Of a DNA stretch of 26,059 bases, positions 8,966 to 17,077 are shown piece after piece (position 1 is the stretch's first letter; each line of letters begins with the position of its first letter). The DNA lies in the IMG/VR virus record IMGVR_UViG_3300048582_000069, positions 1-26,059 of that record; one strand, 5' to 3'. The notes beneath the pieces were generated by a model. That model had not been told where the DNA came from, made no database searches, and worked only from the letters and a program-made list of their open reading frames with translations. Made by a program: the position numbers and the translations under genes. Source of the DNA: a virus.

Positions 8966-11900
8966 GGTATTCAAGGACGACCAAGATAGGACATTAACGT
9001 TTCCTTTCTTTAGCGGTTACGATAAAATAAGAGCAAAGTATACTGTTCAACTTGATTATTCTGTACCATTTACAAGCCTTGTATCAGTCGTAAAGAGTGG
9101 CACTACATTAACATTAACTAGTGGCACGTGGGAAAACTACGGATTTGTAGCAGGTGCAACACTTAGTGGTACGTATGGCGTTAATTCGCTTGCAGGAACG
9201 GAAACGATTGATTATATTGATGGTGCTTTTATGAATGTTACGGGGTTGACGACATCGAACGATGGAACATATGACACGGGAACGATTAGAACAAATAGCG
9301 TTGCGGATGCCTTAACCATCTTCTTTAACTTAGTACCAAACGACAACAGCAATCAAAGCGAATTTTCGTTAATTGACGGAGAAGTGAACAAGCTAACTGC
9401 ATTTCTCGACGGAATGGCGGTTAATGACATTGTAGATTTTACACGCTTGAATAATTTTTCGGGTGGCTCATATATGGAGGGCACGGTAAAACGAATTGCA
9501 GATTCAGGAGTATTTAAGCGTTACGAAATTAACTTTCAATTCAATCCATGGACGGTAAAACTTCCTGAATTATACGAGGCTTCAAATTGCGTAAAGCCAT
9601 GGTTGAAAATCGAAGCATTCCCAGAGTTCAATAATGCAGGAGTGAAGCTAACTTTAGTAAACACACCAACGGACGCGAACACAGGACTAAGCAACGAAGT
9701 AGGAAACGGAGGTATACCAGCCTATACGCTAACTTCATGCGTGTTCAAGAATCTTGACGATGAAGTATTACCTAGTATAGACTATTCACAAGCGACTAAG
9801 TTTGAAGTAGTAGTTACAGGGACTTTTGATGCAGATTCGAAATTTCAGATAAACGTTTGGAACGATCCGCAAACTGATTCACTTTACAAGAACCTACCGA
9901 CTAGCTTTAGTGCAAATACATTCAACCTGCAGCGTGGTACAGCCATTCCAGTAGGTTCGTTAGCAGGAACAGTAAACAGCAGTACACGACCAGATGGGGC
10001 GTTGCTTACACTTTCAAATGTTGAGATTACGCAAGATGGAACAAGTGCAACGATTACGGGAAGAATAACGCCAAACGCAGAATTTACAAGTGAATTCGAA
10101 GCACGACAAACATTCGACAGAGTTTTAAAGTTGTGGATTAGATGCGAAAATTCAACGCTTACAAGTAATTTAATTAATCCTGTTTGGGTGGTTTGCTTCG
10201 AAGCTGAAGCAACGAAGCAAGTTATACCACTTGGAGAATATGATATTAAAACGAATACGCCATACCAACACGATGGAGAAATAATTTACAAGATTTTCCA
10301 AGAAGACGATGGGCGTTTTATAACTACTATCGACCTACCAAGAAACAACGACTACGAAACGATTTCGATAGGTATAGTTGTACGTAATTTTGTGACGGGA
10401 GAAACGTTCGACTTAGAGAAATTCACGACAAATTTGGCTAGTTTCCCAACGTTGCCCGATGGAACGAAGCCGATTGATTTTGTTGCTCAAAGGAACTTCA
10501 ACCTATCTAGTGAGAATTTAAACAACGTTGTAACGATTCAACGTGACCCCACAGAAGATTCAGAAACAGAATACGGTGTAATAATCGACTATGGTCTTTT
10601 GATTAACTGGAAAGAGTGGCTAACACAAAACAACGCTACACTAGAATTTTTCGGAGTAAATACACAAGAGTGGTTTTCATACCAAAACTTATCACATGAA
10701 CTATGTTTAAGATTCGCAATTGAAACGCCCCTTGGAACGTATGAGAATTTCATTGATTTCGAGGTGTTAGACTATGACGATTGGGAAGGTGAAAGTGTTT
10801 TTGAGTTTTACACGTTGGACGATGAACCACTTACACAGCCTTTGAAAAATGCAAAATGCAAGGTAATTGCAAGGCATACGCCAGATGTACCTAAATCTGT
10901 GTTAACAAATCCATGGGGACAAATTACAGTTGAGCCATTCGAAGCGGAAAAAAGATTCTCTATTTCTAGTGTGTGGACAATGGACATTCCTAATTGTCCT
11001 TTAATCCCCTTGGATGGAGAAACAAAGTTAAAACTAGAAGGTGACGGTACAGAAGTAACTTTAACGTGCATCTTTGACCCGTTGAAAATCAATGTATCAA
11101 ATGGCGTTTCTTTCTCATCCCGTGTAAGCCTTGGACGTGATACACCGATTGAAGGCGAAGACGAAGAGTTTTACAAGAACAGTCAAAACAGACATAAAGA
11201 AACATTCCAATTAAGTACACTACCACCTATTAAGCCAACAGATGAGCGTGGGGATGATTGTTGTTGTAAGTTGGTTGTAATGGCTGATCCTGAAAGCAAC
11301 GACACGCATAAGAACGATGTTTCTAGCCGTTGGGCGTTTGGTGACGATGTTACTTTTGAGTTATACAAAGGTGACGTTTTAACGGATTTCGTGCCAACAA
11401 CTCAAAGTTTTTCAAATGACACGAATGCAAAGTACTGTACTATTGCTTGGAAAGATGTACTTGAAAATACAGGCGTTGGTTGCTATTCAATTAAGGCGAT
11501 TTCAGACGTTGCAGGACTTGAAATTACGGAAACAGTAGGAGAATTTGAACTTAAAATATTCGATTGGGAGCAAGCAGATAGGACGGTAAGACTTCGAAGC
11601 GTTTTTAACGATGCCAATCAGAAGCTAGGTATCAACTTCACGAATGCGCAAGTAGTTGATGACATTCGAGTAAAGGGAGATATTGAGGATTTCCAACCTA
11701 ACACAGTAATCGACAACCTGAAATATTCAGACTACTCAATGAACAAGGTTAAACGTGAAAACTTGACACGTTGGACTTTGAACATTGAACCAAATCAATT
11801 CTGTGTAATTGACCGACTTATTAACCTTCATTTAGTTGGGGAAAACACTATCTTGTTAAGTGACTACAACGCAACGGCATACGATAAAACACTACTTGAC

Positions 11901-12185
11901 CGTGCTATGATTCTAAGTCAAGAGGGCGGAGGGGCACAAATGGAGAGTTTCAGAGGTTCGGCAAAAAAAGGATTTCAAGCAGACTTTGAAGAAAAGGTAC
12001 AAGACAATTTCACAGCATACGGATTTATAGGTCAAAGTGGCGAAGCACAGCCGAATATACCACTTATTCCGAATGTTGTGGGTGGTAGTTCATTTTTCGA
12101 CGTAATAGTCAACGTTAATGGCGTGGAAATCGATAACTTTACGCTAGACTCAGCAGAGGATAACACAATTAATATAAACGTATAG
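8943..12185 (+). CDS. Large phage tail/baseplate protein (1080 aa)
   Basis: A long protein, beta-rich throughout, with few lysines and many T, N, D and G, as expected for a tail-tip or fibre protein. Residues ~40-115 form a T/G/S-rich insert (SGTTLTLTSGTWENYGF) resembling an added Ig-like or fibre domain. A cysteine triplet (DDCCCKLVV) lies near residue 774. The last 60 residues (AYGFIGQSGEAQPNIPLIPN and FFDVIVNVNGVEIDNFTLDS) look like an attachment domain for the next fibre protein. It starts 23 bases inside the preceding gene. Gene order (after the hub-like protein and fibre) points to a tail-tip protein; I recognise no named family. Confidence 0.7.
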   Translation: MGLTVLGRVFKDDQDRTLTFPFFSGYDKIRAKYTVQLDYSVPFTSLVSVVKSGTTLTLTSGTWENYGFVAGATLSGTYGVNSLAGTETIDYIDGAFMNVTGLTTSNDGTYDTGTIRTNSVADALTIFFNLVPNDNSNQSEFSLIDGEVNKLTAFLDGMAVNDIVDFTRLNNFSGGSYMEGTVKRIADSGVFKRYEINFQFNPWTVKLPELYEASNCVKPWLKIEAFPEFNNAGVKLTLVNTPTDANTGLSNEVGNGGIPAYTLTSCVFKNLDDEVLPSIDYSQATKFEVVVTGTFDADSKFQINVWNDPQTDSLYKNLPTSFSANTFNLQRGTAIPVGSLAGTVNSSTRPDGALLTLSNVEITQDGTSATITGRITPNAEFTSEFEARQTFDRVLKLWIRCENSTLTSNLINPVWVVCFEAEATKQVIPLGEYDIKTNTPYQHDGEIIYKIFQEDDGRFITTIDLPRNNDYETISIGIVVRNFVTGETFDLEKFTTNLASFPTLPDGTKPIDFVAQRNFNLSSENLNNVVTIQRDPTEDSETEYGVIIDYGLLINWKEWLTQNNATLEFFGVNTQEWFSYQNLSHELCLRFAIETPLGTYENFIDFEVLDYDDWEGESVFEFYTLDDEPLTQPLKNAKCKVIARHTPDVPKSVLTNPWGQITVEPFEAEKRFSISSVWTMDIPNCPLIPLDGETKLKLEGDGTEVTLTCIFDPLKINVSNGVSFSSRVSLGRDTPIEGEDEEFYKNSQNRHKETFQLSTLPPIKPTDERGDDCCCKLVVMADPESNDTHKNDVSSRWAFGDDVTFELYKGDVLTDFVPTTQSFSNDTNAKYCTIAWKDVLENTGVGCYSIKAISDVAGLEITETVGEFELKIFDWEQADRTVRLRSVFNDANQKLGINFTNAQVVDDIRVKGDIEDFQPNTVIDNLKYSDYSMNKVKRENLTRWTLNIEPNQFCVIDRLINLHLVGENTILLSDYNATAYDKTLLDRAMILSQEGGGAQMESFRGSAKKGFQADFEEKVQDNFTAYGFIGQSGEAQPNIPLIPNVVGGSSFFDVIVNVNGVEIDNFTLDSAEDNTININV

Positions 12186-12187
12186 CA

Positions 12188-12922
12188 ATGGCAACGACAA
12201 CAATAAATGTAAACGCAAGTTTTACGGGGCTTTCAGATACTCCGAGTAGCTACATAGGTCAAGCGGGTAAAGCGGTATTCGTGAAGCTAGACGAAACTGG
12301 TTTAGAATTCGGAACAGCAGGAGGTGGAGATAACCTTTTTACAGCGGACTTAACACTAAGCGCAAACCGTACACACGACATGAATGGTAACTCAATGACC
12401 TTTACAAAATCTAAGGTTGAATTTAGGAGTGCAGGTAATTTGTCAACAGACAAGCCTTTAATTATTCGAAATCATACCAACACAGCCAATGGATTCGAGT
12501 ATAACGGGGATGGCACTTATAGACTTGGAGATACAACAGGTAGCAATTTATCAAATTGCTTTCAAAGGCTTGCGGATGGTCGATTATTTATGGCACATTC
12601 AGGAACGAATTTCATTGAAATAAATCCAGGTGGCGGTGTTCCAAATCGTTTATTTTCCGATTCAAACTCATGGTTGATTGACGGGAATAGTAGGGAAGTA
12701 ACGCTTCAAAGTACAACAGCTAGAATTTCAGCATTTAGGGGCGGTTTATTATTCCATTCGGGACAAGTAGTATTTGATACAGGAAGTGCAACAAACTTTC
12801 TAGCAATTCAAAATGGTACAGCACCAACTCTTAACATTGCAGGAGGTTGGATATACGTAGAAGGTGGCGCATTAAAGTACAGAGGTTCAAGTGGCACAGT
12901 AACAACGCTAGCAGTAGCATAA
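12188..12922 (+). CDS. Tail fibre-like structural protein (244 aa)
   Basis: The N-terminal motif FTGLSDTPSSYIGQAGKAVF followed by VKLDETGLEF is a recurrent attachment segment in phage fibre proteins. It is followed by repeated short beta-strand units (LTLSANRTHDMNGNSMTF, FEYNGDGTYRLGDTTGSN) and the ending ALKYRGSSGTVTTLAVA, also common for fibres. It starts two bases after the stop of the 1080-residue tail protein. It probably forms part of a trimeric fibre or the surface of the tail tip. No chaperone domain or catalytic residues are visible. Confidence 0.75.
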   Translation: MATTTINVNASFTGLSDTPSSYIGQAGKAVFVKLDETGLEFGTAGGGDNLFTADLTLSANRTHDMNGNSMTFTKSKVEFRSAGNLSTDKPLIIRNHTNTANGFEYNGDGTYRLGDTTGSNLSNCFQRLADGRLFMAHSGTNFIEINPGGGVPNRLFSDSNSWLIDGNSREVTLQSTTARISAFRGGLLFHSGQVVFDTGSATNFLAIQNGTAPTLNIAGGWIYVEGGALKYRGSSGTVTTLAVA

Positions 12923-12935
12923 AATATATAAAATA

Positions 12936-13250
12936 ATGGCATTAATTATCAAATCAACAGAACAAAAACAATTGAATGTTAGAAACTCTAGCATTAACCT
13001 ACCAAGCATTTACGGACGTTTGGCGTTTGTAGCAAGTATAGACGGTCGCAGTCTTGAAATAGGTATAAACACTTACGAGAATAAAGAAAAGTACACAGCA
13101 AGCCCCGAAAATATGCTATTAACTGATTTCCCACAAGGTAGTATTAAAACAACTATCGAAGTGGGAGAGGTGCAAGATGTTGAAACAGCGCACAAGTACG
13201 GTAAAATTGCCGTTGAGCAGTTAGGTTATTCATGTGAAATCGACTTGTAA
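12936..13250 (+). CDS. Hypothetical phage protein (104 aa) after the fibre genes
   Basis: A soluble, mixed alpha/beta protein (LNVRNSSINLPSIYGRLAFV; IGINTYENKEKYTA). It follows the fibre gene by 13 A/T-rich bases (aaaatatataaaata) and ends two bases before the membrane-anchored protein. The position suggests a small structural or fibre-associated protein; I do not recognise the family. Confidence 0.65.
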   Translation: MALIIKSTEQKQLNVRNSSINLPSIYGRLAFVASIDGRSLEIGINTYENKEKYTASPENMLLTDFPQGSIKTTIEVGEVQDVETAHKYGKIAVEQLGYSCEIDL

Positions 13251-13251
13251 G

Positions 13252-13554
13252 ATGACTTTCTTAGACTTATTCAAAGACATTTCAATCAAGGAATATAAAC
13301 GTGCTGGAATTGGTGCGGTTATTCTACTAGGTGCAATGTGGTACTTATACAACGAGAATCAAAAACAAGCCCAAGTAATCGCACGTCACAGCATGCAACT
13401 TGAAAAACGAGTAGAACGTTTAGAGATTGACATTCAAGACTGCCAAACAGCTAAATTCGAAGCGTTACGTACACAAGTGGACAAGTCTAACGGACTAATT
13501 GAAAAGGTAGACAACCACCTTAACACAATAGAAGCAATCATCAAAAACAAATAA
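13252..13554 (+). CDS. Membrane-anchored coiled-coil protein, possible spanin or lysis accessory
   Basis: One hydrophobic segment (AGIGAVILLGAMWYLY, residues ~17-32) is followed by a charged coiled coil (QLEKRVERLEIDIQDCQTAK). This N-in/C-out layout resembles inner-membrane spanins (Rz-like), and the next gene looks like a holin. The start is the ATG one base after the upstream stop; an in-frame TTG at 13234 would add MKSTCK but lies inside the previous gene. No partner lipoprotein (Rz1-like) is visible nearby, so the spanin role is only a possibility. Confidence 0.6.
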   Translation: MTFLDLFKDISIKEYKRAGIGAVILLGAMWYLYNENQKQAQVIARHSMQLEKRVERLEIDIQDCQTAKFEALRTQVDKSNGLIEKVDNHLNTIEAIIKNK

Positions 13555-13556
13555 TC

Positions 13557-13775
13557 ATGGAAAATGAAATCTTAAATCGTATCAAGGCACCAACCCCGAA
13601 ATTTTGGCGTAAATTCAGAAACACAGCAGGAGTAATCGCAGGGATTGCAGGAGCGTTAATCGTTGCGCCTATTGCTTGGCCTGTTGGAGCAATTACAGCG
13701 TTTACTTATATTGCAGTCGTTGGTGGTGCAGTAGCAGGTACAGCACAATTAACTAAAGAAGACACAAGTAAATAA
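13557..13775 (+). CDS. Putative holin (72 aa, two membrane segments)
   Basis: The N-terminus APTPKFWRKFRN is basic, followed by two hydrophobic, glycine/alanine-rich segments (TAGVIAGIAGALIVAPIA and AITAFTYIAVVGGAVAGTA) and a short polar tail. Size, two segments and the PTPKFW stretch match small holins of Bacteroidota phages as I remember them. It starts two bases after the gene before and is the last gene of the tail/lysis transcript, closed by a weak terminator. The likely endolysin (17253-17696) is far away in the early block, which is unusual. Confidence 0.65.
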   Translation: MENEILNRIKAPTPKFWRKFRNTAGVIAGIAGALIVAPIAWPVGAITAFTYIAVVGGAVAGTAQLTKEDTSK

Positions 13776-13812
13776 AAAAACGGGGTGTAAAAGCCCCACT
13801 ATTTTAAATTTT
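13774..13812 (+). terminator. Weak intrinsic terminator after the holin gene
   Basis: Seven A precede GGGG (13782-13785) and CCCC (13794-13797) with an 8-base loop, followed by A/T-rich sequence (actattttaaattttt). The stem is only four G-C pairs, extendable by A-T pairs on both sides. It would close the structural/lysis transcript before the separate promoter of the next gene. Confidence 0.4.
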
Positions 13813-13814
13813 TG

Positions 13815-13822
13815 TATATTTG
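13815..13822 (+). promoter_or_regulatory. -7 promoter box of the exported-protein gene
   Basis: TATATTTG matches TAnnTTTG and ends five bases before the ATG at 13828, so the transcript would be nearly leaderless. A -33 TTTG at the expected spacing is not evident. Confidence 0.5.
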
Positions 13823-13827
13823 CCTTA

Positions 13828-14184
13828 ATGAAACGATTCATTCTAGGCTTAATTCTCATGTTCACGCTCAGCGTAATGGGAAGTTCGATTGGTTATGCAA
13901 CTCCAATTGATGCCAAAACTGAACAGGTTTTCAAAACTGATATTGAGAAAGTGTCTTTAGACATGGTATCAATTTACATTGAAAAATCAAAAGTTGCAAG
14001 TGCTGATTATGTCAGGTGTGGAAATCTGATTTTAGTCAAGAACTACAAATTAGTTGAAAAGCGCATCAAGAAGCCCATTACATTACATAGGCGAAGTTGC
14101 AAGACTAATTACAATAAATTAAAAGATACCGAAATTCCACTCAAACATTATAATTTGCCATTAAAAGTGGGTTGGAACAAATAA
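13828..14184 (+). CDS. Small exported protein of unknown function (118 aa), moron-like
   Basis: The N-terminus is a clear Sec signal peptide: MKRF, then LGLILMFTLSVMGSSIGYA with likely cleavage after YA (around residue 24). The mature part is basic with two cysteines (VRCGNL and RRSCKTNY) that may form a disulphide. No known domain recognised. The gene has its own -7 box just upstream and a strong terminator downstream, and sits between the lysis end of the late operon and the early block. That autonomy is typical of phage morons expressed in the lysogen, for example to alter the host surface; the function itself is unknown. Confidence 0.75.
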   Translation: MKRFILGLILMFTLSVMGSSIGYATPIDAKTEQVFKTDIEKVSLDMVSIYIEKSKVASADYVRCGNLILVKNYKLVEKRIKKPITLHRRSCKTNYNKLKDTEIPLKHYNLPLKVGWNK

Positions 14185-14200
14185 AAAAACTTCAAAAATT

Positions 14201-14231
14201 AAAAGCACTCATCTATTTGGGTGCTTTTTTT
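14201..14231 (+). terminator. Strong intrinsic terminator after the exported-protein gene
   Basis: AAAAGCACTC (14201-14210) pairs with GGGTGCTTTT (14219-14228) with one T-G wobble and an 8-base loop, followed by an uninterrupted T-run to 14231. It starts 17 bases after the stop codon. Confidence 0.8.
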
Positions 14232-14232
14232 G

Positions 14233-14240
14233 TATCTTTG
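14233..14240 (+). promoter_or_regulatory. -7 promoter box heading repeat unit copy 2
   Basis: TATCTTTG matches TAnnTTTG and begins one base after the T-run of the preceding terminator. The next hairpin terminator lies only ~60 bases downstream with no open reading frame between, so the box would produce a very short RNA, or read through towards recT. Confidence 0.4.
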
Positions 14241-14303
14241 CACTCATAGTTACTTCTTTCTTTTTTCAGCCGAAAGCCCTTTGCAGAAATGTGAGGGGCT
14301 TTT
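14241..14303 (+). ncRNA. Candidate ~60-nt transcript or terminator unit, copy 2
   Basis: It has the same parts in the same order as 1385-1456: a -7 box, a pyrimidine stretch (TTACTTCTTTCTTTTTTCAG), then GAAAGCCCTTTGCAGAAATG and GTGAGGGGCTTTT. AAAGCCC (14273-14279) pairs exactly with GGGCTTT (14296-14302). The two copies share the hairpin almost base for base, loop included, which a plain terminator would not need. It may be a small RNA, an antitermination or attenuation element, or simply a duplicated terminator. Confidence 0.45.
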
Positions 14304-14348
14304 ACCGTTTATCACGAATATTTACCACTCATCACAATAACCTACCAC
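14301..14348 (+). promoter_or_regulatory. Cluster of TTTAYCAC-like repeats upstream of recT
   Basis: TTTATCAC (14308-14315), TTTACCAC (14321-14328), TCATCAC (14329-14335) and CCTACCAC (14341-14348) lie in 41 bases, with TTTACCG at 14301 as a possible fifth. They are 18 bases upstream of the -7 box of the recT operon, a likely position for operator sites of a phage repressor or activator. No regulator gene is visible in the window. Confidence 0.4.
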
Positions 14349-14365
14349 AACCAACCGAACATAAG

Positions 14366-14373
14366 TATATTTG
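14366..14373 (+). promoter_or_regulatory. -7 promoter box of the recT operon
   Basis: TATATTTG matches TAnnTTTG and ends 23 bases before the recT ATG, leaving an A-rich leader (aaaatttaaaagaagtaatt). No clear -33 TTTG at 19-21 bases, which fits an activator-dependent or operator-controlled promoter given the repeat cluster just upstream. Confidence 0.55.
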
Positions 14374-14396
14374 TTGAAAATTTAAAAGAAGTAATT

Positions 14397-15284
14397 ATGA
14401 GTAATGTAACAGTAAAAGATTTTTTCGCTAGAGAAGATGTCAGCAACAAGTTTAAAGAGTTGCTAGGTAAAAAAGCAGTTGGATTTGTGACAAGTGTATT
14501 GCAAATAACCAACCAAAACGCAATGCTTGCAAAGGCAACACCTATTAGTATTTTCAATGCTTCGGCAATGGCTGCAACTTTGGATTTACCAATAAATCAA
14601 AACCTAGGATTTGCATATATAGTGCCATATAACGAACGATATAAAGACGCACAAGGTCAATGGCAAACACGTTGTAATGCACAATTTCAAATAGGATGGA
14701 AGGGGCTTGTCCAACTAGCGCAACGAAGCGGTCAATATACAGCGATTAATGTTGTTGAGGTTTATGAAAATCAATTCGTTTCATTCAATGCGTTAACTGA
14801 AGAATTGAAAGCAGATTTTGAGATTGACGGAGACGGCAAAGTAGTTGGATATGTGGCTTATTTCCGTTTACTTAATGGATTTGAAAAAACTTGTTATTGG
14901 TCAATGGCAAAAGTTGAAAAACACGCTAAAAAGTATTCAAAAACTTTCGATAACGAAAATTCAGCGTGGAAAACAGATTTTGATTCGATGGCAAAAAAGA
15001 CTGTTTTGAAAAACACTATTTCAAAATGGGGGATTTTATCGATTGAAATGCAAAATGCAGTAGTTGCAGACCAAGCGGTAATCAATGATGTGGAAACATT
15101 AGATGTGACTTATTCAGATGCTGGAGAAAGTGTAAATATTCAAATCAAAGAATCAATTGCAGAGGATGAATTGATTGATGTGATTGAAAATATTAAATCT
15201 GGAAATCTGAATTTAGAAGCATTGCAATTGCAGTATGAAATTTCAGAAGAACAGCTTAAAACTATTCAAGATGCGCTTGTTTAG
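14397..15284 (+). CDS. recT: RecT-family single-strand annealing protein
   Basis: A 295-residue protein with the RecT family signature: an N-terminal segment NQNAMLAKATPISIFNASAM, then INQNLGFAYIVPYN, AQFQIGWKGLVQLAQRSGQY and a basic SAWKTDFDSMAKKTVLKN. RecT proteins anneal complementary single strands and promote strand exchange, working with the 5'-3' exonuclease encoded by the next gene, which overlaps by 14 bases. Length matches the family. An acidic C-terminal tail (~residues 235-295) may contact the OB-fold protein or exonuclease. Expression is probably early, from the promoter at 14366-14373. Confidence 0.93.
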   Translation: MSNVTVKDFFAREDVSNKFKELLGKKAVGFVTSVLQITNQNAMLAKATPISIFNASAMAATLDLPINQNLGFAYIVPYNERYKDAQGQWQTRCNAQFQIGWKGLVQLAQRSGQYTAINVVEVYENQFVSFNALTEELKADFEIDGDGKVVGYVAYFRLLNGFEKTCYWSMAKVEKHAKKYSKTFDNENSAWKTDFDSMAKKTVLKNTISKWGILSIEMQNAVVADQAVINDVETLDVTYSDAGESVNIQIKESIAEDELIDVIENIKSGNLNLEALQLQYEISEEQLKTIQDALV

Positions 15285-16101
15285 GTGTTCAAGTTTGGGA
15301 AAAATAACTGTGGGGATGTCGTTGTCCCCACTTGGTTTAACCGAAATTCAGTCTAGGGAGTTAGCTGAATTAATTGAAAAAGGTTCAAAGTCCAAAAAAA
15401 TTCAAGAGTTGACCGAAAAACGGGACAAAATTCCTGAGTTGAAACTTTCTTCAGGTGCTAAAACCTACATTGAGGATGTTTGGTATGGTGATTATTTTGA
15501 GTTTCAAAAAGCATTTCACAACAAGTATGTGGAAAAAGGAAACATGAAAGAGGATGCAAGTATCAAAGCATTGTCGAAATACCTTGGATTTATGACTGTA
15601 AAGAACGAAATCTATTTATCGAATGACTTTATCCAAGGCACTCCAGATATTCGCTTAAATCGTCCGAAATGCACTATTGACACAAAGAATGTATATTACC
15701 CGAATGGATTATCCTTTTTTCAAGATGATGAAGAAAAAAAAGACTACGTTTGGCAAATACATGGGTACAATTTTTTGGAGGGAAAAGAAGTCGGGTTTGT
15801 TGCTAGAATTTTGATGAATCCGCCAGCTCATATTTTAGAAAAAGAAGTGTGGACGTACTGGAAAAACAGCGGAAACGATGGACAGCCGAATGATGAATTT
15901 CGCAAAGAAGTTGAAGAAATGTTTAATTTTGAGCGATTACCAATCGATGAACGTGTGAATCTTTTTCGAGTTGATACTACAGAGAATGAAATAAAAATCA
16001 TTCAAAAAGCTGTTGAATTAGCAAATGAATATTACAACGAATTGACCGAGAAATTCGGCAATCGAAACAAAGAAGTAATTGAATTTTTTAAACACAAATA
16101 A
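15271..16101 (+). CDS. Phage exonuclease of the PD-(D/E)XK (YqaJ/lambda-exo-like) type
   Basis: From the ATG at 15271 (14 bases inside recT) the protein has 276 residues. Candidate nuclease residues are E94 in GNMKEDASIKAL, D126 in FIQGTPDIRL, then D137 and K139 in TIDTKNVY, giving the pattern E...D...DxK with aspartate where many relatives have glutamate. The following KDYVWQIHGYNFL matches the Q-containing helix conserved in this superfamily. The enzyme would resect 5' ends at double-strand breaks so that RecT can anneal the strands. An in-frame TTG at 15235 would extend it by 12 residues within recT and is less likely. Pairing with RecT makes the assignment firm. Confidence 0.88.
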   Translation: MRLFRCSSLGKITVGMSLSPLGLTEIQSRELAELIEKGSKSKKIQELTEKRDKIPELKLSSGAKTYIEDVWYGDYFEFQKAFHNKYVEKGNMKEDASIKALSKYLGFMTVKNEIYLSNDFIQGTPDIRLNRPKCTIDTKNVYYPNGLSFFQDDEEKKDYVWQIHGYNFLEGKEVGFVARILMNPPAHILEKEVWTYWKNSGNDGQPNDEFRKEVEEMFNFERLPIDERVNLFRVDTTENEIKIIQKAVELANEYYNELTEKFGNRNKEVIEFFKHK

Positions 16102-16110
16102 CAAAGTAAA

Positions 16111-16392
16111 ATGCAAGTAAAAGGAACAATTAAGCGTGTAATGCCAACGGTGACAATTAGCGACAAATTCAAAAAACGTGACATAGTTGTCACAACGGAT
16201 GGTGAATATCCGCAGGATTTAAACATTCAATTCACACAAAACAAATGCGATGTGTTGAATCAGTACCAAGCAGGGGACAACGTGGTGGTTGATATTAACC
16301 TAAAAGGGAATGACCGTGTGAGTGCTGACGGTGTAGTGTCTAACTTCACAAAAATTGAAGGTTGGAAAATTGGTAAATCAGAAATCTATTAG
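16111..16392 (+). CDS. DUF3127-like OB-fold protein, putative single-strand DNA binding
   Basis: The 93 residues match the DUF3127 family pattern: an N-terminal VKGTIKRVMPTVTISDKF, then KKRDIVVTTDGEYPQDLNIQ, FTQNKCDVLNQYQAGD and VVVDINLKGN. The family occurs in Bacteroidota and their phages and has an OB-like beta barrel. Here it follows RecT and exonuclease in one operon, where phages often keep their single-strand binding protein, so it probably coats replication or recombination intermediates. The usual acidic SSB tail is absent. Confidence 0.8.
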   Translation: MQVKGTIKRVMPTVTISDKFKKRDIVVTTDGEYPQDLNIQFTQNKCDVLNQYQAGDNVVVDINLKGNDRVSADGVVSNFTKIEGWKIGKSEIY

Positions 16393-16395
16393 GAC

Positions 16396-16899
16396 ATGAA
16401 AAAGGAACAAATATACGTAACAATCGACAGCGAGGAAAAGCGACTTAGAGCGATTGAGATTCTGGAAAAGGCAAGGGAAAAGATTAGAGAAACAAGTTTT
16501 TTATACCTGTTTTTTCAAAAGGATTACAAACACCTATGTATTGATAAGACTGGTGAATGGTCATTGTTTGGCATCACACACAATACAGAAATAACCCTCG
16601 ACGAACTCGAAGCATTACTCATCCCCAACTACCAAGTGAAAGACGTAATTCTATCACTTGACGAGTTGAAGCAACAAGCGGAAAAACTAGGTTACGACTT
16701 GGTAGAAAAACCATACGAGCCTTACGTGCCAAAGGTAGGTGATTTTGGGGCTTTTAGTAACAATGGTTGCAAATTTGAATACGTTGAATTTTTAGATGAT
16801 ATTCGAAATGGGGAAATATACATGAAGAACAATATTCAATGGCATAACTTCCGCAAACTAACAGACGAAGAAAAACAAAAAATTCAGGAATCATGGTAA
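16396..16899 (+). CDS. Hypothetical early phage protein (167 aa)
   Basis: A charged soluble protein starting three bases after the OB-fold gene. The N-terminal half reads like a small alpha/beta domain (QIYVTIDSEEKRLRAIEILE), followed by two candidate helices (TLDELEALLIPNYQVK, SLDELKQQAEKLGYDLVEKP) and a tryptophan/phenylalanine-rich C-terminus (QWHNFRKLTDEEKQKIQ). No catalytic motif recognised. The last seven bases overlap the next gene. Confidence 0.7.
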   Translation: MKKEQIYVTIDSEEKRLRAIEILEKAREKIRETSFLYLFFQKDYKHLCIDKTGEWSLFGITHNTEITLDELEALLIPNYQVKDVILSLDELKQQAEKLGYDLVEKPYEPYVPKVGDFGAFSNNGCKFEYVEFLDDIRNGEIYMKNNIQWHNFRKLTDEEKQKIQESW

Positions 16900-17075
16900 A
16901 AACAGATTTAATAGTAAACGTGATAATTGCAATGTTTATTTACAACATTATTATCAAAGCAATATCCGCAACAATTATGAAGTATCTTTTTCAAACGAAA
17001 ATAGTTCAAGAAGCATCAAGAGATGTCCGAAAAACGTTTGCTGAAAAATTAGCTGAAAAACAAAAAAGCGAATAG
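16893..17075 (+). CDS. Small single-span membrane protein (60 aa)
   Basis: An N-terminal hydrophobic segment (LIVNVIIAMFIYNIIIKAIS, residues ~6-25) is followed by a basic, helical cytoplasmic-type tail (RDVRKTFAEKLAEKQKSE). It overlaps the preceding gene by seven bases and stops two bases before the next. Function unknown; small membrane proteins in early phage operons may act in exclusion or anchor replication, but nothing shows this here. Confidence 0.6.
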   Translation: MVKTDLIVNVIIAMFIYNIIIKAISATIMKYLFQTKIVQEASRDVRKTFAEKLAEKQKSE

Positions 17076-17077
17076 AT

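Noticed and set aside
13234-13251. TTG start adding six residues to the membrane coiled-coil protein
   Set aside because: It lies inside the preceding gene, whereas an ATG sits one base after that gene's stop codon.
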